Of a DNA stretch of 64,000 nt, positions 40,201-55,825 are shown piece after piece (position 1 is the stretch's first letter; every line of letters starts with the position of its first letter). A program made the translations under genes and the position numbers. The DNA comes from Hydractinia symbiolongicarpus. Lineage: Eukaryota > Cnidaria > Hydrozoa > Anthoathecata > Hydractiniidae. The stretch is from the NCBI RefSeq assembly GCF_029227915.1, contig NC_079878.1:9734001-9798000 (forward strand), given 5' to 3'. Below the pieces are notes generated by a model. The model searched no databases, was not told the DNA's origin, and saw nothing but the letters and a program-made list of their open reading frames with translations.

Positions 40201-40435
40201 TGGCGGGTAATACTTTACTCAAAAGTAGGTTGCCTTGTTCTCTCTTGATTCTAGTTTTGCAAGCTTTGCTTTTTCTTTCGTCTTTATAGACACACATGTT
40301 TATTCTGACAATTTTTTGATCCTTTGAGAATAAAAAAACTAACAAATAATCAAATCAAACCTCCAATTCCTTTGCATGATATCCATCATCACATCCTGAC
40401 ATGTGCAATATTTTAAAAGGTAATTTTTTAGACAT
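16300..40435 (-). CDS. CEP104: Centrosomal protein of 104 kDa (CEP104), 34 coding exons, 942 aa
   Basis: Ciliary-tip and centriole protein that binds microtubule plus ends through EB1, tubulin through a TOG domain, and CP110/NEK1 through zinc fingers. The start is MSKKLPFKILHMSGCDDGYH at 40435, aligning with the human MPHKIGF...GHEDGFSAREL start. Exon joins keep one frame for 2829 nt: 942 aa against about 925 in human. Order: jelly-roll (about 1-160), coiled coil with DPETAQLIRRLE and EERFDYAKKLKQAIADL (about 215-295), a low-complexity linker, TOG repeats (about 430-720), a second coiled coil, Cys/His fingers (about 800-900) and a basic tail with SKLP in the place of the human EB1-binding SKIP. 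Exon coordinates are in the four block entries. Introns carry LINE, SINE and MITE insertions, and none interrupts an exon. Confidence 0.95.
17978..18212. repeat. (CAAA)n and (CAA)n microsatellites in CEP104 intron
   Basis: A (CAAA)n run near 17978-18005 and a (CAA)n run near 18150-18209 produce long open frames in several phases that are not genes. The second run ends about 30 bases from the end of CEP104 exon 31. Confidence 0.9.
20290..20400 (+). repeat. dispersed repeat, TATACGTCTGT...CAAAATGGTA type
   Basis: Shares 'gtatacgtctgt', 'caaaatggta' and 'gggcgaacc..tggattt' with 26750-26820, both in CEP104 introns. The shared block spans about 80-100 bp. No coding content; class unknown. Confidence 0.5.
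20765..25215 (-). CDS. CEP104: CEP104 exons 18-25: TOG domain
   Basis: Exons: 25215-25048, 24532-24465, 24281-24245, 24119-24018, 23940-23887, 21925-21849, 21371-21263, 20890-20765. HEAT-like helices are readable: SKSWKHREESLTLLN, SSITLMKSLLSTYIPQ, LLPVILKRTGDLVPRSRNL, LLKSQIDIMQALIKELGV, GFTTSRIMKVLKAALEHP and NNTVRDASVNCILEVYK. This is the tubulin-binding TOG fold of CEP104. The final exon adds NPLYVKLFDGFDRADGKL, matching the conserved segment after TOG. The intron between 23887 and 21925 holds a LINE fragment and a decayed SINE. Confidence 0.93.
22630..22745 (-). mobile_element. decayed tRNA-derived SINE (family of 57941-58060)
   Basis: The reverse complement follows the tRNA-like body of the copies at 57941-58060 and 58200-58320: 'catcgctaacatat' near one end, 'cagaactgggacctgcagac' in the middle and a worn tRNA-like head. 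Many substitutions indicate an old copy, in the CEP104 intron between exons 22 and 23. Confidence 0.55.
22979..23640 (-). pseudogene. 3' fragment of a CR1/L2-like LINE in CEP104 intron
   Basis: The open stretch 23533-22979 encodes the post-palm C-terminal region of a non-LTR reverse transcriptase (LSLQTRSILAQSFVYANFNY, LLKIEKLHNRALSFIHDD, LAPKVWNKLSFHTKS). Just upstream another frame gives VKVLGVTIDDKLNFNLHISNL, so a frameshift separates the two. The upstream ORF is absent, as is usual for 5'-truncated insertions. It is in the same orientation as CEP104. Confidence 0.85.
26180..26340 (-). mobile_element. decayed Penelope-like terminal region, family B
   Basis: Matches 62045-62165 in phrases such as 'aacaagcgagtt', 'acagctgtcat' and 'gaggatcgaaattaa.caatcagatcac'. 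It is degenerate and non-coding, in the intron between CEP104 exons 17 and 18. Confidence 0.55.
26570..26965 (+). mobile_element. composite tRNA-SINE/fold-back element in CEP104 intron
   Basis: Starts with 'gcacatccgcattttttatt' and 'ctcaacagagaatg', then 'gatgtgccatgataaatattcacc' and 'acacaccatccggataaact', and continues into a tRNA-like body with 'gtagtgggttcgtctgc' and 'ttggcagt'-like text near 26850-26960. The same modules in the same order occur twice at 57841-58355. A TATACGTCTGTCTG repeat block (26750-26820) is embedded in it. Confidence 0.6.
27014..31857 (-). CDS. CEP104: CEP104 exons 8-17: coiled coil and linker
   Basis: Exons: 31857-31708, 30784-30724, 30642-30587, 30499-30416, 30145-30074, 29937-29838, 29721-29597, 27804-27764, 27370-27312, 27084-27014. 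They encode SPFDDLAFDMYQ, DPETAQLIRRLE, ERFDYAKKLKQAIADLYK, VGEKLGKFEVDKKRAIEME, the variable Pro/Ser/Lys-rich linker, then FEERPLPALKG and LSEKEEREFSLIIDVFG, which lead into the TOG region. The linker exons 13-16 resemble other animals only at ERPLPA, as expected for a disordered stretch. Exon 11 uses a GTTTTT donor, weaker than the rest. Confidence 0.92.
29437..29511 (+). mobile_element. RTE LINE 3'-end stub with hairpin
   Basis: Contains TACCCCGTCCAACC, 'catggaaaacaga' and a GATGATGATGATAATG tail, the 3' terminus seen at 39422-39487. A perfect 13-bp stem (29440-29452 with 29460-29472) around a 7-base loop is peculiar to this copy. Confidence 0.65.
31267..31636 (-). mobile_element. full-length tRNA-derived SINE with (GATA)n tail
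   Basis: Read on the minus strand it starts near 31634 with GGCGCCGTAGATTAGTGG, an A-box-like motif, and has a B box GGGGTTCGATTCC at about 31574-31586. After a tRNA-unrelated body it ends in CATCTATCTATC repeats (31269-31300 on the plus strand). It shares its last 130 bp with the truncated copy at 39858-40017. It lies in the CEP104 intron between exons 8 and 9. Confidence 0.8.
32407..40435 (-). CDS. CEP104: CEP104 exons 1-7: N-terminal jelly-roll domain
   Basis: Exons in transcription order: 40435-40361, 40132-40095, 34679-34588, 34035-33954, 33517-33478, 32722-32624, 32481-32407. Reading joins gives KELEVHSPTTKGWQSSRF, then FCVYPQEIILCLKDPSSV, HQYNISSKIEIFIS, KRLGYVQMSTNEG, ARELKSVHLNADGQLVKLL and VCIVAVNILGHS. 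Each matches the CEP104 family in order (human FCQFPQEIVL, SSKIEFYIS, RLGYVSLCDNE, ARELKSVYVDAVGQFLKL, VALVAINIIGD). Intron 2 is over 5 kb because it holds a fold-back element split by a full-length RTE LINE. Confidence 0.93.
33285..33350 (+). mobile_element. Penelope-like terminal-region fragment
   Basis: Contains 'gatctcccgaaacgtcgcctactaaacta' phrasing and 'gaaatgataaactttccaca', the reverse complement of 50808-50862. Only the 3' half of the hammerhead-like motif (CTCCCGAAAC) is present, so this copy is truncated. Confidence 0.6.
36070..39487 (+). mobile_element. full-length RTE-clade non-LTR retrotransposon
   Basis: A 5' UTR of about 200 bp containing 'gcgctaggaagggcatccag' precedes one intact ORF (36272-39463). 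The 3' UTR is only a few tens of bases (TACCCCGTCCAACC... ) and ends in (GATGAT)n at 39471-39487 rather than poly(A), as is typical of RTE elements. It sits antisense within CEP104 intron 2. The intact frame suggests a recent insertion. A decayed relative is at 42788-43934. Confidence 0.9.
36272..39463 (+). CDS. RTE retrotransposon polyprotein: endonuclease, reverse transcriptase, PHD-like finger
   Basis: 1063-codon ORF with no stop or frameshift. Residues about 52-290 are an apurinic-type endonuclease (SVNVGTLRGRAGEVVEML, CCVQEVRWRG, VGGDFNGHVG, QIDYFLVRK, SQHRLLVCDI). Residues about 545-770 are the reverse transcriptase (FGFVPGRGTTDAIFLLRQL, FAFVDLEKAFDRVPR, GVHQGSVLSPLLFILVLEAL, catalytic LLYADDLVLIAES near residue 741). 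Residues about 797-844 form a C4-H-C3 finger (CGVC, CQTC, HKKC, CKRC) not usual in the minimal RTE layout. The C-terminus has LYGSETWAVKQEDL and the conserved RLNWLGHLERM region. It copies its RNA into chromosomal DNA at a nicked target. The start chosen is the first ATG; an initiator a few codons later cannot be excluded. Confidence 0.92.
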   Translation: MAVRIVNQTNCVNGAGTLRSEGVAHGRTDVRCEHRQTVTQLSHHKVDNTRLRMASVNVGTLRGRAGEVVEMLERRSVDMCCVQEVRWRGASVRFVEGRRARYKLFWIGNSDGYGGVGIFVAEKWVEKVIDVMRVNSRIIVIKFLIGNRIVTFLSVYAPQCGLSEEDKDKFYDELIAVTSKFGDTELVMVGGDFNGHVGKSSEGYRGVHGGYGFGSRNKEGERLLEFGMATDMVVCNTSFSKRQSRLITYESGGCKTQIDYFLVRKSDKKVVKDVKVISGEECVSQHRLLVCDIILKSVREAKGKYRPHRKVWKLKEEIVARQFSAKVQQLAYNSQCDSDNVESTWTTLKNCLLEASDDTCGWTKGPARHRQTWWWNNEVDQCIKEKRKLWKEWKSGGSKNIYLEAKRRARTAVYKAKSEAERNRFADVLRREDQRNEVFKIAKQMKKTNQDIVGEKCIRNDEGVLASTEEEKRVAWKNHYQRLLNTEFDWDEDNLSDDDVVEGPAMQIKTEWVVEAIRKMKIGKAAGVSGIVAEMVKASGYIGVELITSLANQIIKDGAIPSEWQSSVIVNCFKGKGDALERGNYRGLKLVDQVMKVIERVIDKLLRERVDIDKMQFGFVPGRGTTDAIFLLRQLQEKYLGKRKNLYFAFVDLEKAFDRVPRKVIWWAMRKLGVDEWLVTMVQSMYSNARSRVRINDSLSDEFSVNVGVHQGSVLSPLLFILVLEALSMEFRTGCPWELLYADDLVLIAESMEELVEKFEKWKKGLEEKGLKVNTAKSKVMISSIAAKCDLVVGKWPCGVCRKGVGSNSIFCQTCKHWVHKKCSSISGRLRAGIQFVCKRCKGEIIENEVFPALMMYNSGSLEIVKNFCYLGDMLGSEGGVGRSVTCRIGSAWKKFRELLPLLTSRVLSIEVKGRLYEACVRSVMLYGSETWAVKQEDLDRLERNDMRMVRWMCNASLRDRKSSDELRSRLSLCRIKDVIQIRRLNWLGHLERMEEDNWVRKCRDLIVPGAKPRGRPRKTWQEVIRTDLIERKLSLDLTQSRSDWKRVINIPRPTHASMENGR
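39858..40017 (+). mobile_element. 5'-truncated copy of the (GATA)-tailed SINE
   Basis: Matches the 3' half of the SINE at 31267-31636 in the opposite orientation ('gccatggcccct', 'ggtatatccctcgatatttg', 'gaggctagccatgtaaaa') and ends with CATCTATCTACTTATC. The tRNA-like head is missing. It lies in CEP104 intron 2, about 80 bp from exon 2. Confidence 0.8.
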
Positions 40436-42780
40436 AGTTAAGTTTAAGAGTCTTAGACGTATAACTAATCTAGTTAGGTAATTTTATGGGAAAAACGAGA
40501 TTAAAAAAGGCAATCAAATGCAATGCTTTCCATCTCAAAAATAAGCGCGGATATGGAATATGACCCCTTTTGGATCAAGACCTTATTATTGATATTATTA
40601 AAATACTCAATAGCGGTGCGTAAACATTTGTCATAACAGGGCAGTAATATCGTACGCTCGAAAACCGTTGCCAAGCAATCCATGCCACACAGAGGACGGA
40701 AGAGAGGATGGTCATATCAGGGAAACTGGGAAGTGTGTCCTTCGTAGCTCGTTCGTATAAACATACATAAGGCAAAATATATCGTTCGAAACAAGACGCA
40801 CAAGACCCTGCCACTTAAAAGTTCCGTGAAATAATATCAAAATTCTTTATATATTTTTCAAATAGTTTTGCGAAGACGTATCGACCAGTCAAATAAATAC
40901 CGAAATGATAGGCCTGCAAAAAACAAGTTCCAACAGAAGATACTTAAGACGTTTTACATACATGCTGTATGTGCGATGTTTTTTCTCTCTCCCTGCTGGA
41001 TACGGAATGAGACGGCCCGTTGATCATCGTGGTTTGGTTAAACGACAAAATTATATAAATATCGCAAGACGGCAGTACAAAATAAAATTGTGTTAGAAGA
41101 GATAATAGACTTATCGCTCTGTTTCCGCCACCCTTAATGCGAAATAAAACTATTAAATGAAGCGCCAGTTTGATGTAGGTCCAAAAGCACATAGGGAAAC
41201 ATTACAGCTTTTCCTAGTCTGAAGTAAATTTTCTGGGATTGCACATCATTAGACGCTTTATGAGACTTTTCATCAACGCATAGTAGCGCACCTTAAAGAC
41301 AACATTCTTTCAATACTCATACAGTAAATTTTACTTTTAGCTCAAATTTTTGCCCAGAGGAGAATATTTAAATTATTTAAATAAACGCCAACGCAGTTTA
41401 CGAAGCAAAAGTGGAAGAAACTTCCTTTCAAACGCCTTAAAATCCAACAGCAATACAAAGATATGATCTCCATGTAAAGCTGCTGGGCAAACCTATCAGG
41501 GCGTATTGTCGAAGGGTGTTGGCTTTTGTCCAAATTTGACGAACTTGAGATAGCAAAAGCTGTGCAAGTCAGTGTAGATAAAGAGGATTACGACAGTTCT
41601 CTTCTAGATAAAAATCGGATTCTAAGAATATTTTCTGTTAGCTCTTCGAGAGATAACCCACAAGAGTAGTCTATCGGAATGTTAAATGGGATTCTTTCCC
41701 ACTCTTTTTATGCATTATAACAACATTATCCGTGTCATGTATTTCTTGATACTGACTCTTAACTCTTCTTTAAAAAGTGAACGACATCTTTTTAACTGGT
41801 GTCAGAATACTGCATGATTTGAAAGGACAGTTTAAAAATTACCAGTGTCCTTTATTCTTAGTCGCTTGGTGAAAAGTTTATCGCGTATCTTTAGAGTGCA
41901 TGCGAATAGAACTCTGTCTCCGTCGCCAGCAAAATCCGTAATTATCCATAGAAGCAATGAATCATCACGCCCTCATAAAAGAAGTTTTGCACTTCCCTCA
42001 GTTACACCTCCTGAAACACGCACAACCATGAAATCACTCATAAGCGAGCTCAAGGCCATATCTCGCTACACAACATTTCCATAGGGTGCAAGACGGTCTT
42101 AAGTCGACCAAAGACTTTGCCATCAAAAAATCCAGCGATCAACTTATTCTTGATGCCTCACCAGTTAAGAGAGGCTTGGGTGCTACCCTCTGTTTTTAAT
42201 GCAACTCAAAACGATACCTGGCACGGCAATTAAAGGACCATGAAGTCAACCGTCAGATTGGTTAATCTGTTGTTGATGCCATCACTAAAAAGATATCCTA
42301 TCAAGTTCACCAATGCCCTTTCTTCACAAAAATGTCTGAAAGTCGTCCCAGCATGATTGAGCTCGCCCTTCTAAAAAAGCACATAATTTGCGAAACCTAC
42401 GAAGTTTACAAATTTCAGCGATCGATTGTAGTATTAAAAGATGCTTCTCACGCCACTTACTGGTTGTTGCGCCAGTAGTTCTGTTGCCTGCAGTTTTCAC
42501 AGTTCTTAGCTACATTTTCAACATACTACCAACAACCAGCTGAAATCATTATTTTTTTTGCTATTTTTTTTAATCAAAATTAATAGTGTTATAGACCACG
42601 TTGTAGATCAGAGTGATCTCTTCGACTCCTTTAAGACTATACCAATGTAGGTACTCCATAATTCCTCTTCAATAACAATGAATGCATCTGGAATAAAGTT
42701 TTGCGTCAGAACCGCCAGATTATTTGTATTGTCAGAGGCACTTATTATTATACCTATTATTGATGCAGTAGAAGAGCCAT
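40436..42780. other. intergenic upstream of CEP104, no gene recognised
   Basis: Presumed CEP104 promoter region near 40436-40900. Open stretches near 40501-40814 and 41845-42084 show no known motif, no splice partner and ordinary composition. I see nothing else supportable. Confidence 0.5.
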
Positions 42781-42787
42781 CAAATCA

Positions 42788-43934
42788 AGACAATGGACAG
42801 TGAAGGCGATTAGGAAACGAAAAATGGCAAGAAAGCAGGAGTATCAGGTGCTTCGCGTCTTGATGTACTGAAGTTGACGTTATTTACAAAGCTTGTAAAT
42901 TGGTCCATAACGGTTATTGTTATCGTCCTAACGAGTAGAGATTAGATACAATTTGATTTTGTTTCAGGACCTGGCACTAATATTTACTTAGATAGCTTCA
43001 GGAAAATTATTCAGGAGAGAGAAAGAATCTCTATTTTGCCTTAGTAGATTTTGAGAAAGGTCTTGGTAGAGTGCCAGGTAATGTTGTTTGGTGGGTTACA
43101 ACAATGCTAGAAGTTGTGTCAGGATTAACAATTTACTTAGTGATGAATTTAGCGTAAATATTGACGTACATTAGGGTTATGTACTTCATCCTTAGTAGTT
43201 TGGTTTAATCTTAGAAGAGCTGTTAATGGAGTTGAGAACAAGTTGACCATGAGGGTTATTGTATGCAAATGATCTGGTTCTTATAGTAGAGTCAAATAAA
43301 GTTTGAGAAGACGAGAAATCTTTCGCTAGAGATACTTTGTTACTTAGGTAATATGTTGGATGGTGAAGAGGATGCTGGGAGAAGTGTTACTTTCAGGATA
43401 GATTCTGTTTAGAAAAGGTTTAGAGATTTATTTTTTTGTTGACTAGCAAACTCTTGTCGATTGAGGTAAAAGGTAGGTTATATGAGCCCTGTATTATATC
43501 GTACATTAGTGACATTTGGGTGGTGAAGCAGGAAAATCTTGACCGTTTTAAAAGGAACGATATGCGAATGGTTAGGTGGGAGTGTTACACCAGCTTGAGA
43601 GACAGAAAGAGTTATATGAGCTAAGAAGCAGGCTAGGTATTTGAACCATTAAAGATGTTATTCAGATAAGAAGATTGAGATTGTTCGGACAGAATTGAGG
43701 AGGGTGTATAGGGACTTTATATTTCTTGGAGTGGTCAAACTCGTTCCTGTAATAACAACTCAGGGGGGCAAGAGAACTTGGGGAAGAGAATGTCAGGAGA
43801 TAATAAAGACATACTTGATGCAGAGGAATTTGAGCTTATAATCAACACAGTCTAGATGACATTAAAAGGATGTTAATATACCCCATCCGAACAATGAAAC
43901 TATGGGCGTTAAGTCGATAATGATGATAATGATT
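42788..43934 (+). pseudogene. decayed, internally deleted RTE LINE copy
   Basis: Follows the intact RTE at 36070-39487 in order: the 'gcgattaggaaa...ggcaag..agcaggagtatcagg' segment, 'gaaagaatctctattttgcctt', 'ttgtatgcaaatgatctggtt' (the catalytic YADD now YAND), and a C-terminal open piece at 43436-43624 with LLSIEVKGRLYEPC. It ends with a GATGATAATGAT tail at 43934. Stops, frameshifts and loss of the finger region make it inactive. Confidence 0.85.
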
Positions 43935-46465
43935 TTACCAGATATCATAAAAAGGCAGAGTTTGCTAAAAACGAGGTTACATTGTTTCTTTGATATAAGA
44001 GAAAACAGATGCTTAGTAAACTTATGACAAAACAAAACCCTTGTAAAAATGCGAATCAAAATTGGTTGATTTAAGCTGTAATTTACTGTCAATAAATTCA
44101 TAAAGCTTTTGCATTTGAATTTTATCGATGATCACATCCAAAATGTAGTTGCGAAAATAGTAAAATTACTATTATTCTAAACACATAAGAATATCCGGAT
44201 ACTGGAATCCCGGAAAGTATTAAGTATTAATACTACAAGTTCTTTTATAAAAAAAAGCTTAATTCTCCTAACCAACTAGTCAATAAAGCCAGTGGAAAAA
44301 TCCATTTAGGCAAAGAAAACATGACAAAGAGCCGTCATTCATATTTTGATGACGTCAGCGCTGTCAAGTTCATATGTATAAAAAAAAATTTTTAGATTAT
44401 TTAATCCGGGTAGCATCTATTGTGTAGAGCTTGAAACTCTGATCAAAATAATGTATATGAACATGTTGTCGCACAGTCGTGCTAGGTTATGATCTAATTA
44501 AGCAAAGATTTAACTAACCAAAAGACTTTAAATCTACTTTGAGCGTTTGAAAACTAAAAGACAAACTACACACTTTTGAAGCATTTTTAACTTTAAATTC
44601 GCAGCATCTTTTAAATGTCTTCCCATCACTCTTAACATGCATTGTGTGGACCCTGATATCGTGTAAAGAAACGGTGTAAAGTTTCTTAAAAGAGACCGAA
44701 CTTTCATTTCACTTAAGGCAAAGTGAAACTCAACGATTTCAATTTTCTTTTGCTGGTTTGTTTTGCATATTGTTATTTCAAGGTTTCGGTAAAGCAAGGC
44801 TCTTTTTTTAAGAACAGCACTAAAAAGTTGCTTGTTTGTTAAAATGCTGAAAAGCGAACAGAATCATTAAAATTATTGTGGATTCGTCAATTTAGAAGAC
44901 GTATGATTTAATGTGAAATAGCTTTTTAAGTGCGGCACACATACGGTCGGTGAAACTACTCTATATATTTTAATCTGTTGTCAGATAGATAAATTGAATT
45001 CATTTAATATAACACAGGTAATACGAGTGAGGGCCAGATGTATTCTACGGTTGATGTGTGCAAACTCATGATCGCTCCGCATAAAACACTCAGGCGCCTA
45101 TTATCGAACTAATATTTTAAAGCATCCTCGTCCCCAGGGCTTGTTGCGTATGTCAAAGCCGCTAGCGCTTACTTGACGGCTTTTATATTTTTGTACGTTA
45201 CAAAGGATACAAATTTTCTCAAGCTTAAAAACACCCCGAATGGTAGCCTTGGCGCTCGTAGCGTACAGCATTCACTTCCAGTGCGGAATAGCCGGGGATA
45301 AAAAAGCCAAGCAACTCATACCAGAGACAAGAACATAAAAGTATAAAACTACCCTTTCTACTAACGTTCAGCATTAGAATAGGATTGATATCTTGGCGGT
45401 TGTCAAGTTCAGTGATTGCTATGCTTGTGGGACTTTCGTAGCTCGAATAGGAGCTTTAAATGGGATGCATGAACCTCGTTGATAACAGTTCCAATGGAAA
45501 AGTTGTGCATTAAAGGCTCGACACTTGTTAGTGTTTTTGTCGACTATCAGAAACAAATTCAAGTGTTTGCTTGCCAAAACTATCATTATTTTTTAATTAG
45601 AGGTAGAAATGTAATTTCAACATTTTGGGTTTCAAATATAAAAATTTTAGGACCTCAAGGCTTGATAAGCAACACATCTCTTGAAGAGCAATCTATTATT
45701 CGTGGGTAGAAAATATAGAGGGTAGATAATATTTTGTTCATAATTATGTGTATTTTTCATATAAATCAATAATAATCGAGGAACAAATTCAATATTTTAA
45801 CACCACAATATTTTAACAATACGAAGATTTTACATACCAACATATAGATGATCGAAAGTTTTGCTAAAAATTTGTACTATAATTTAAGTCCAAAGTAGTA
45901 CGAACTGTCGCCTGCTGATTCATTGTAAACGAATGTAATTTTGGGCTATTTTTGAAGATCCCAAGAAAACGCAGTAGCGGCAGATGTGAACGAAGAAAAC
46001 AAAGCACTTTTAAAAATACAAATATTACAAAAACATTTACGATTACAAAATCGTATAAGCTATACAAATTATATTTTTTCTTTATTTTTACTTTTAAAAA
46101 AAATCAAATCAACAATAACGGAATTTCGTTCTGATCAAGCATCCGTGTTTGAAGTATTACGCATGAAGCATCATGTCTGATCGATCCATCAAAAGAAAAC
46201 AGAGGTTAACTACCACGCTAATCCTGCTACTTGGGAAGAATGAGCAGGTTCGTCTTTACAGCAAAATTTATCTTATATAAAGTCATTTCATAATTATTTT
46301 CCAGCTTTCTCTTTCGCAATATCTAAAGAATATGATGTCATAATGTGGACGTACAGCTAGGAGAAAGAAATACTTTCAGTTGAGTAAGCAGGGGGGCCAG
46401 CCACTTTTCTAAAATCAAAATCCCAGACTAAAACCAACTTTCCTTTGACAATATCGACAGGTTGT
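43935..46465. other. intergenic, no gene recognised
   Basis: AT-rich. The only recognisable item is the half MITE at 45120-45182. Open stretches near 44534-44797 and 45479-45709 lack motifs and exon structure. Confidence 0.5.
45120..45182. mobile_element. half copy of the palindromic MITE at 11391-11480
   Basis: CCTCGTCCCCAGGGCTTGTT, then TATGTCAAAGCCGCTAGCGC and TTACTTGACGGC, is the reverse complement of the right half of the 11391-11480 element. The other terminus is absent. Confidence 0.55.
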
Positions 46466-46802
46466 TTAAACCAAATAACTTAGAATTCCGAATTTTTCAC
46501 TAAAAAAAAATTCCCTTTGGCTCCCCTGACTTGGCAATTTTTGCTGGCTACCCCGTTTGACCACACCCTCTACAAGAGAAACAATAAACAATTAACATGC
46601 ACAACTCAGTACTGGTTTCCAACACGATAACGAGCCTAACAGATGTCTGACTTTTTTTCATTAAGATGGTGGAAACCAGTGCTTTATTAAAAAGCAAAAG
46701 GAAATACAAACTTTTCTGAAGAAAAGTGTGTTGGCTGATGGGTTGGGTAAAATTATAAACTCCACATAACAACACACCTTTCTACAAAAAAGAATTGTAT
46801 AC

Positions 46803-47355
46803 CTCTGATAAAAAGCATATAATAGACGAAAGCGACAAGACCGACAGCTATACCAACATACCACAAGGAAACACCTACATAGAAACATAACACAGCTTAC
46901 AGTACAAGTCGCGTGATAACAGTTATTATAGCATGAACACGATTGCATTTTGGGTAGCTTTTTATACTGTGTTATAAAAAACAATATTGTGTCACTCGTG
47001 TCCTTGCTATACTTTTACACCACACGTAAATTGCTGCTTTTGACATCAAAATATAAAAAGGGGTGGGGTTTTATTATATTGCAAGAATTAGTGAAAAAAG
47101 GTGAATTGAAAAGGTCGAGTTAGTCCAAGTTGTTACACAAACGTAGGCGATTATTAAGGTTCTTAAAGCAGTCATCTTGAGGATTACTGAGTAAAAAAAA
47201 GGACCTGAGAGATTCTAAAAAATACAGTTAAATTAACGACCTGATAACGAAAAATAAAATATTTGGCCTAACTTGTCTTTTTTTAAATAACAAGAAAAAT
47301 AAAGTTTTTACTTACGAAATGCTTTGTTTACAGATGAGAGGACGATATTGCGCAT
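46803..47355 (-). CDS. possible small single-pass membrane protein (hypothetical)
   Basis: Exon 47355-47316 (MRNIVLSSVNKAF, an in-frame TAG upstream of the ATG, GTAAGT donor) joins 46874-46803, which encodes VSLWYVGIAVGLVAFVYYML, a clear hydrophobic helix followed by FIR. The split codon restores Arg. The 3' end is uncertain. Reading on from 46803 without splicing ends at 46753 after 16 more codons (product about 53 aa), while splicing at the GTATAC donor to an acceptor next to 46569 would give about 71 aa with a poor tail. A short positively charged N-terminus plus one helix fits a small mitochondrial or ER membrane protein, but I recognise no family. Confidence 0.4.
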
Positions 47356-47706
47356 AACTCCTTCCTACTACTGCGATTAGAACCTGATAAGGTTGTTTTA
47401 TAAATATTGCATGAATAATTTTAATTAATGAAAATTTGTTATAAATATCCTTATTATAAAAAATCTCCTTGTAACTTTTAATTTCAACAAAACCTTCCAG
47501 GACAAGTATTATTGACAGGCCTTGTCAACCTTAGATAGACAAAATAACTCCCTCCCTAATATGGAATTTTTACGTATGATGCATGCATAAGTTAAGTGTA
47601 GAAGCAAATCATTAGTTTCTTCTCGATTTTTCAAGTCAATGTATGTGCAGAAAAGCGTTAGTTAGTCGTGATTGTAAGACAAATGACGTCACTAGGGTGT
47701 TACTAC

Positions 47707-48040
47707 AGGGTTGCCACCTTTTTAATGGAGTAAAATATAAGGAGATTTGAGGATTATTGAAGAAAAACTTTTTCGAGAAGATGACGGTATTTTCAAAAAA
47801 ATATTAAGGAAATTTAAGGACTTTTAAAAACTTAGGAATATTTGAAATTTAGAGGTAATGTCACGAGTAAAAATTGCACCCATGTGCTACTTTTATGCAT
47901 TATGAAAATAAATATACATGACAAACCATATAGGTTTGTGAAAGAAAAATTGAACACATTTTAGGAGACATTGTTAACAAGTTTTGTTTGTTTTGATGAA
48001 AAAATTAAGGAAAATTAAAAACAGGGGGCATGGCAACCCT
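47707..48040. mobile_element. MITE-like element, AGGGTTGCCA termini
   Basis: Starts AGGGTTGCCACC and ends TGGCAACCCT, inverted 10-bp termini. Internal phrases ('aaggagatttgagga', 'aggaaatttaagga') relate it to the copy at 3251-3467. No coding content. Confidence 0.55.
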
Positions 48041-48414
48041 CTACTAAAGTATATTAAACTGAAGAAAACGTGCATGATGACCAGTATAAAAACTGTGAGA
48101 AACGTGCATGATAAGTTCCGTTTAAAGTCATAGTCGAAACCAGGATATAAATATATCAAAACTAATAGGCATTCCAGTCAATGCGGGGCAGCAGTGTAAA
48201 TTGTAAAATTATATACATTGAAAATATACGTGCATAAAAACAGGCGCTTTGGTTAATGATGTTGGCCCTGTAATGGCAATCAATAAATATTGTGGAGATT
48301 AATTAATTACCATAGGAAGCTCTTGTTGTGTTTTTAGTTTGATTCAGAATACAGGAAAGCGCAGTAGGAAAGACTTACGTCATATAATGTTAGAAGATTG
48401 TTGATAGTGTATTA

Positions 48415-55720
<7,306 letters not shown>

Positions 55721-55721
55721 A

Positions 55722-55727
55722 TTTATT
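55722..55727 (-). terminator. AATAAA polyadenylation signal for TXNL1
   Basis: AATAAA on the minus strand about 100 bases after the TXNL1 stop codon. Confidence 0.65.
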
Positions 55728-55825
55728 TCGAATTAATAACAGATAAAAAGCTGTAATAATCATGGCTTTTATCAACACATTTGAATATATAATTTAAAGT
55801 AAATATTCTCATGTTTTTCTAAAAA

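Noticed and set aside
41845-42084. 79-codon open frame rich in Ser/Arg/Pro
   Set aside because: No motif, no splice partner and no family recognised; length is within chance for this region.
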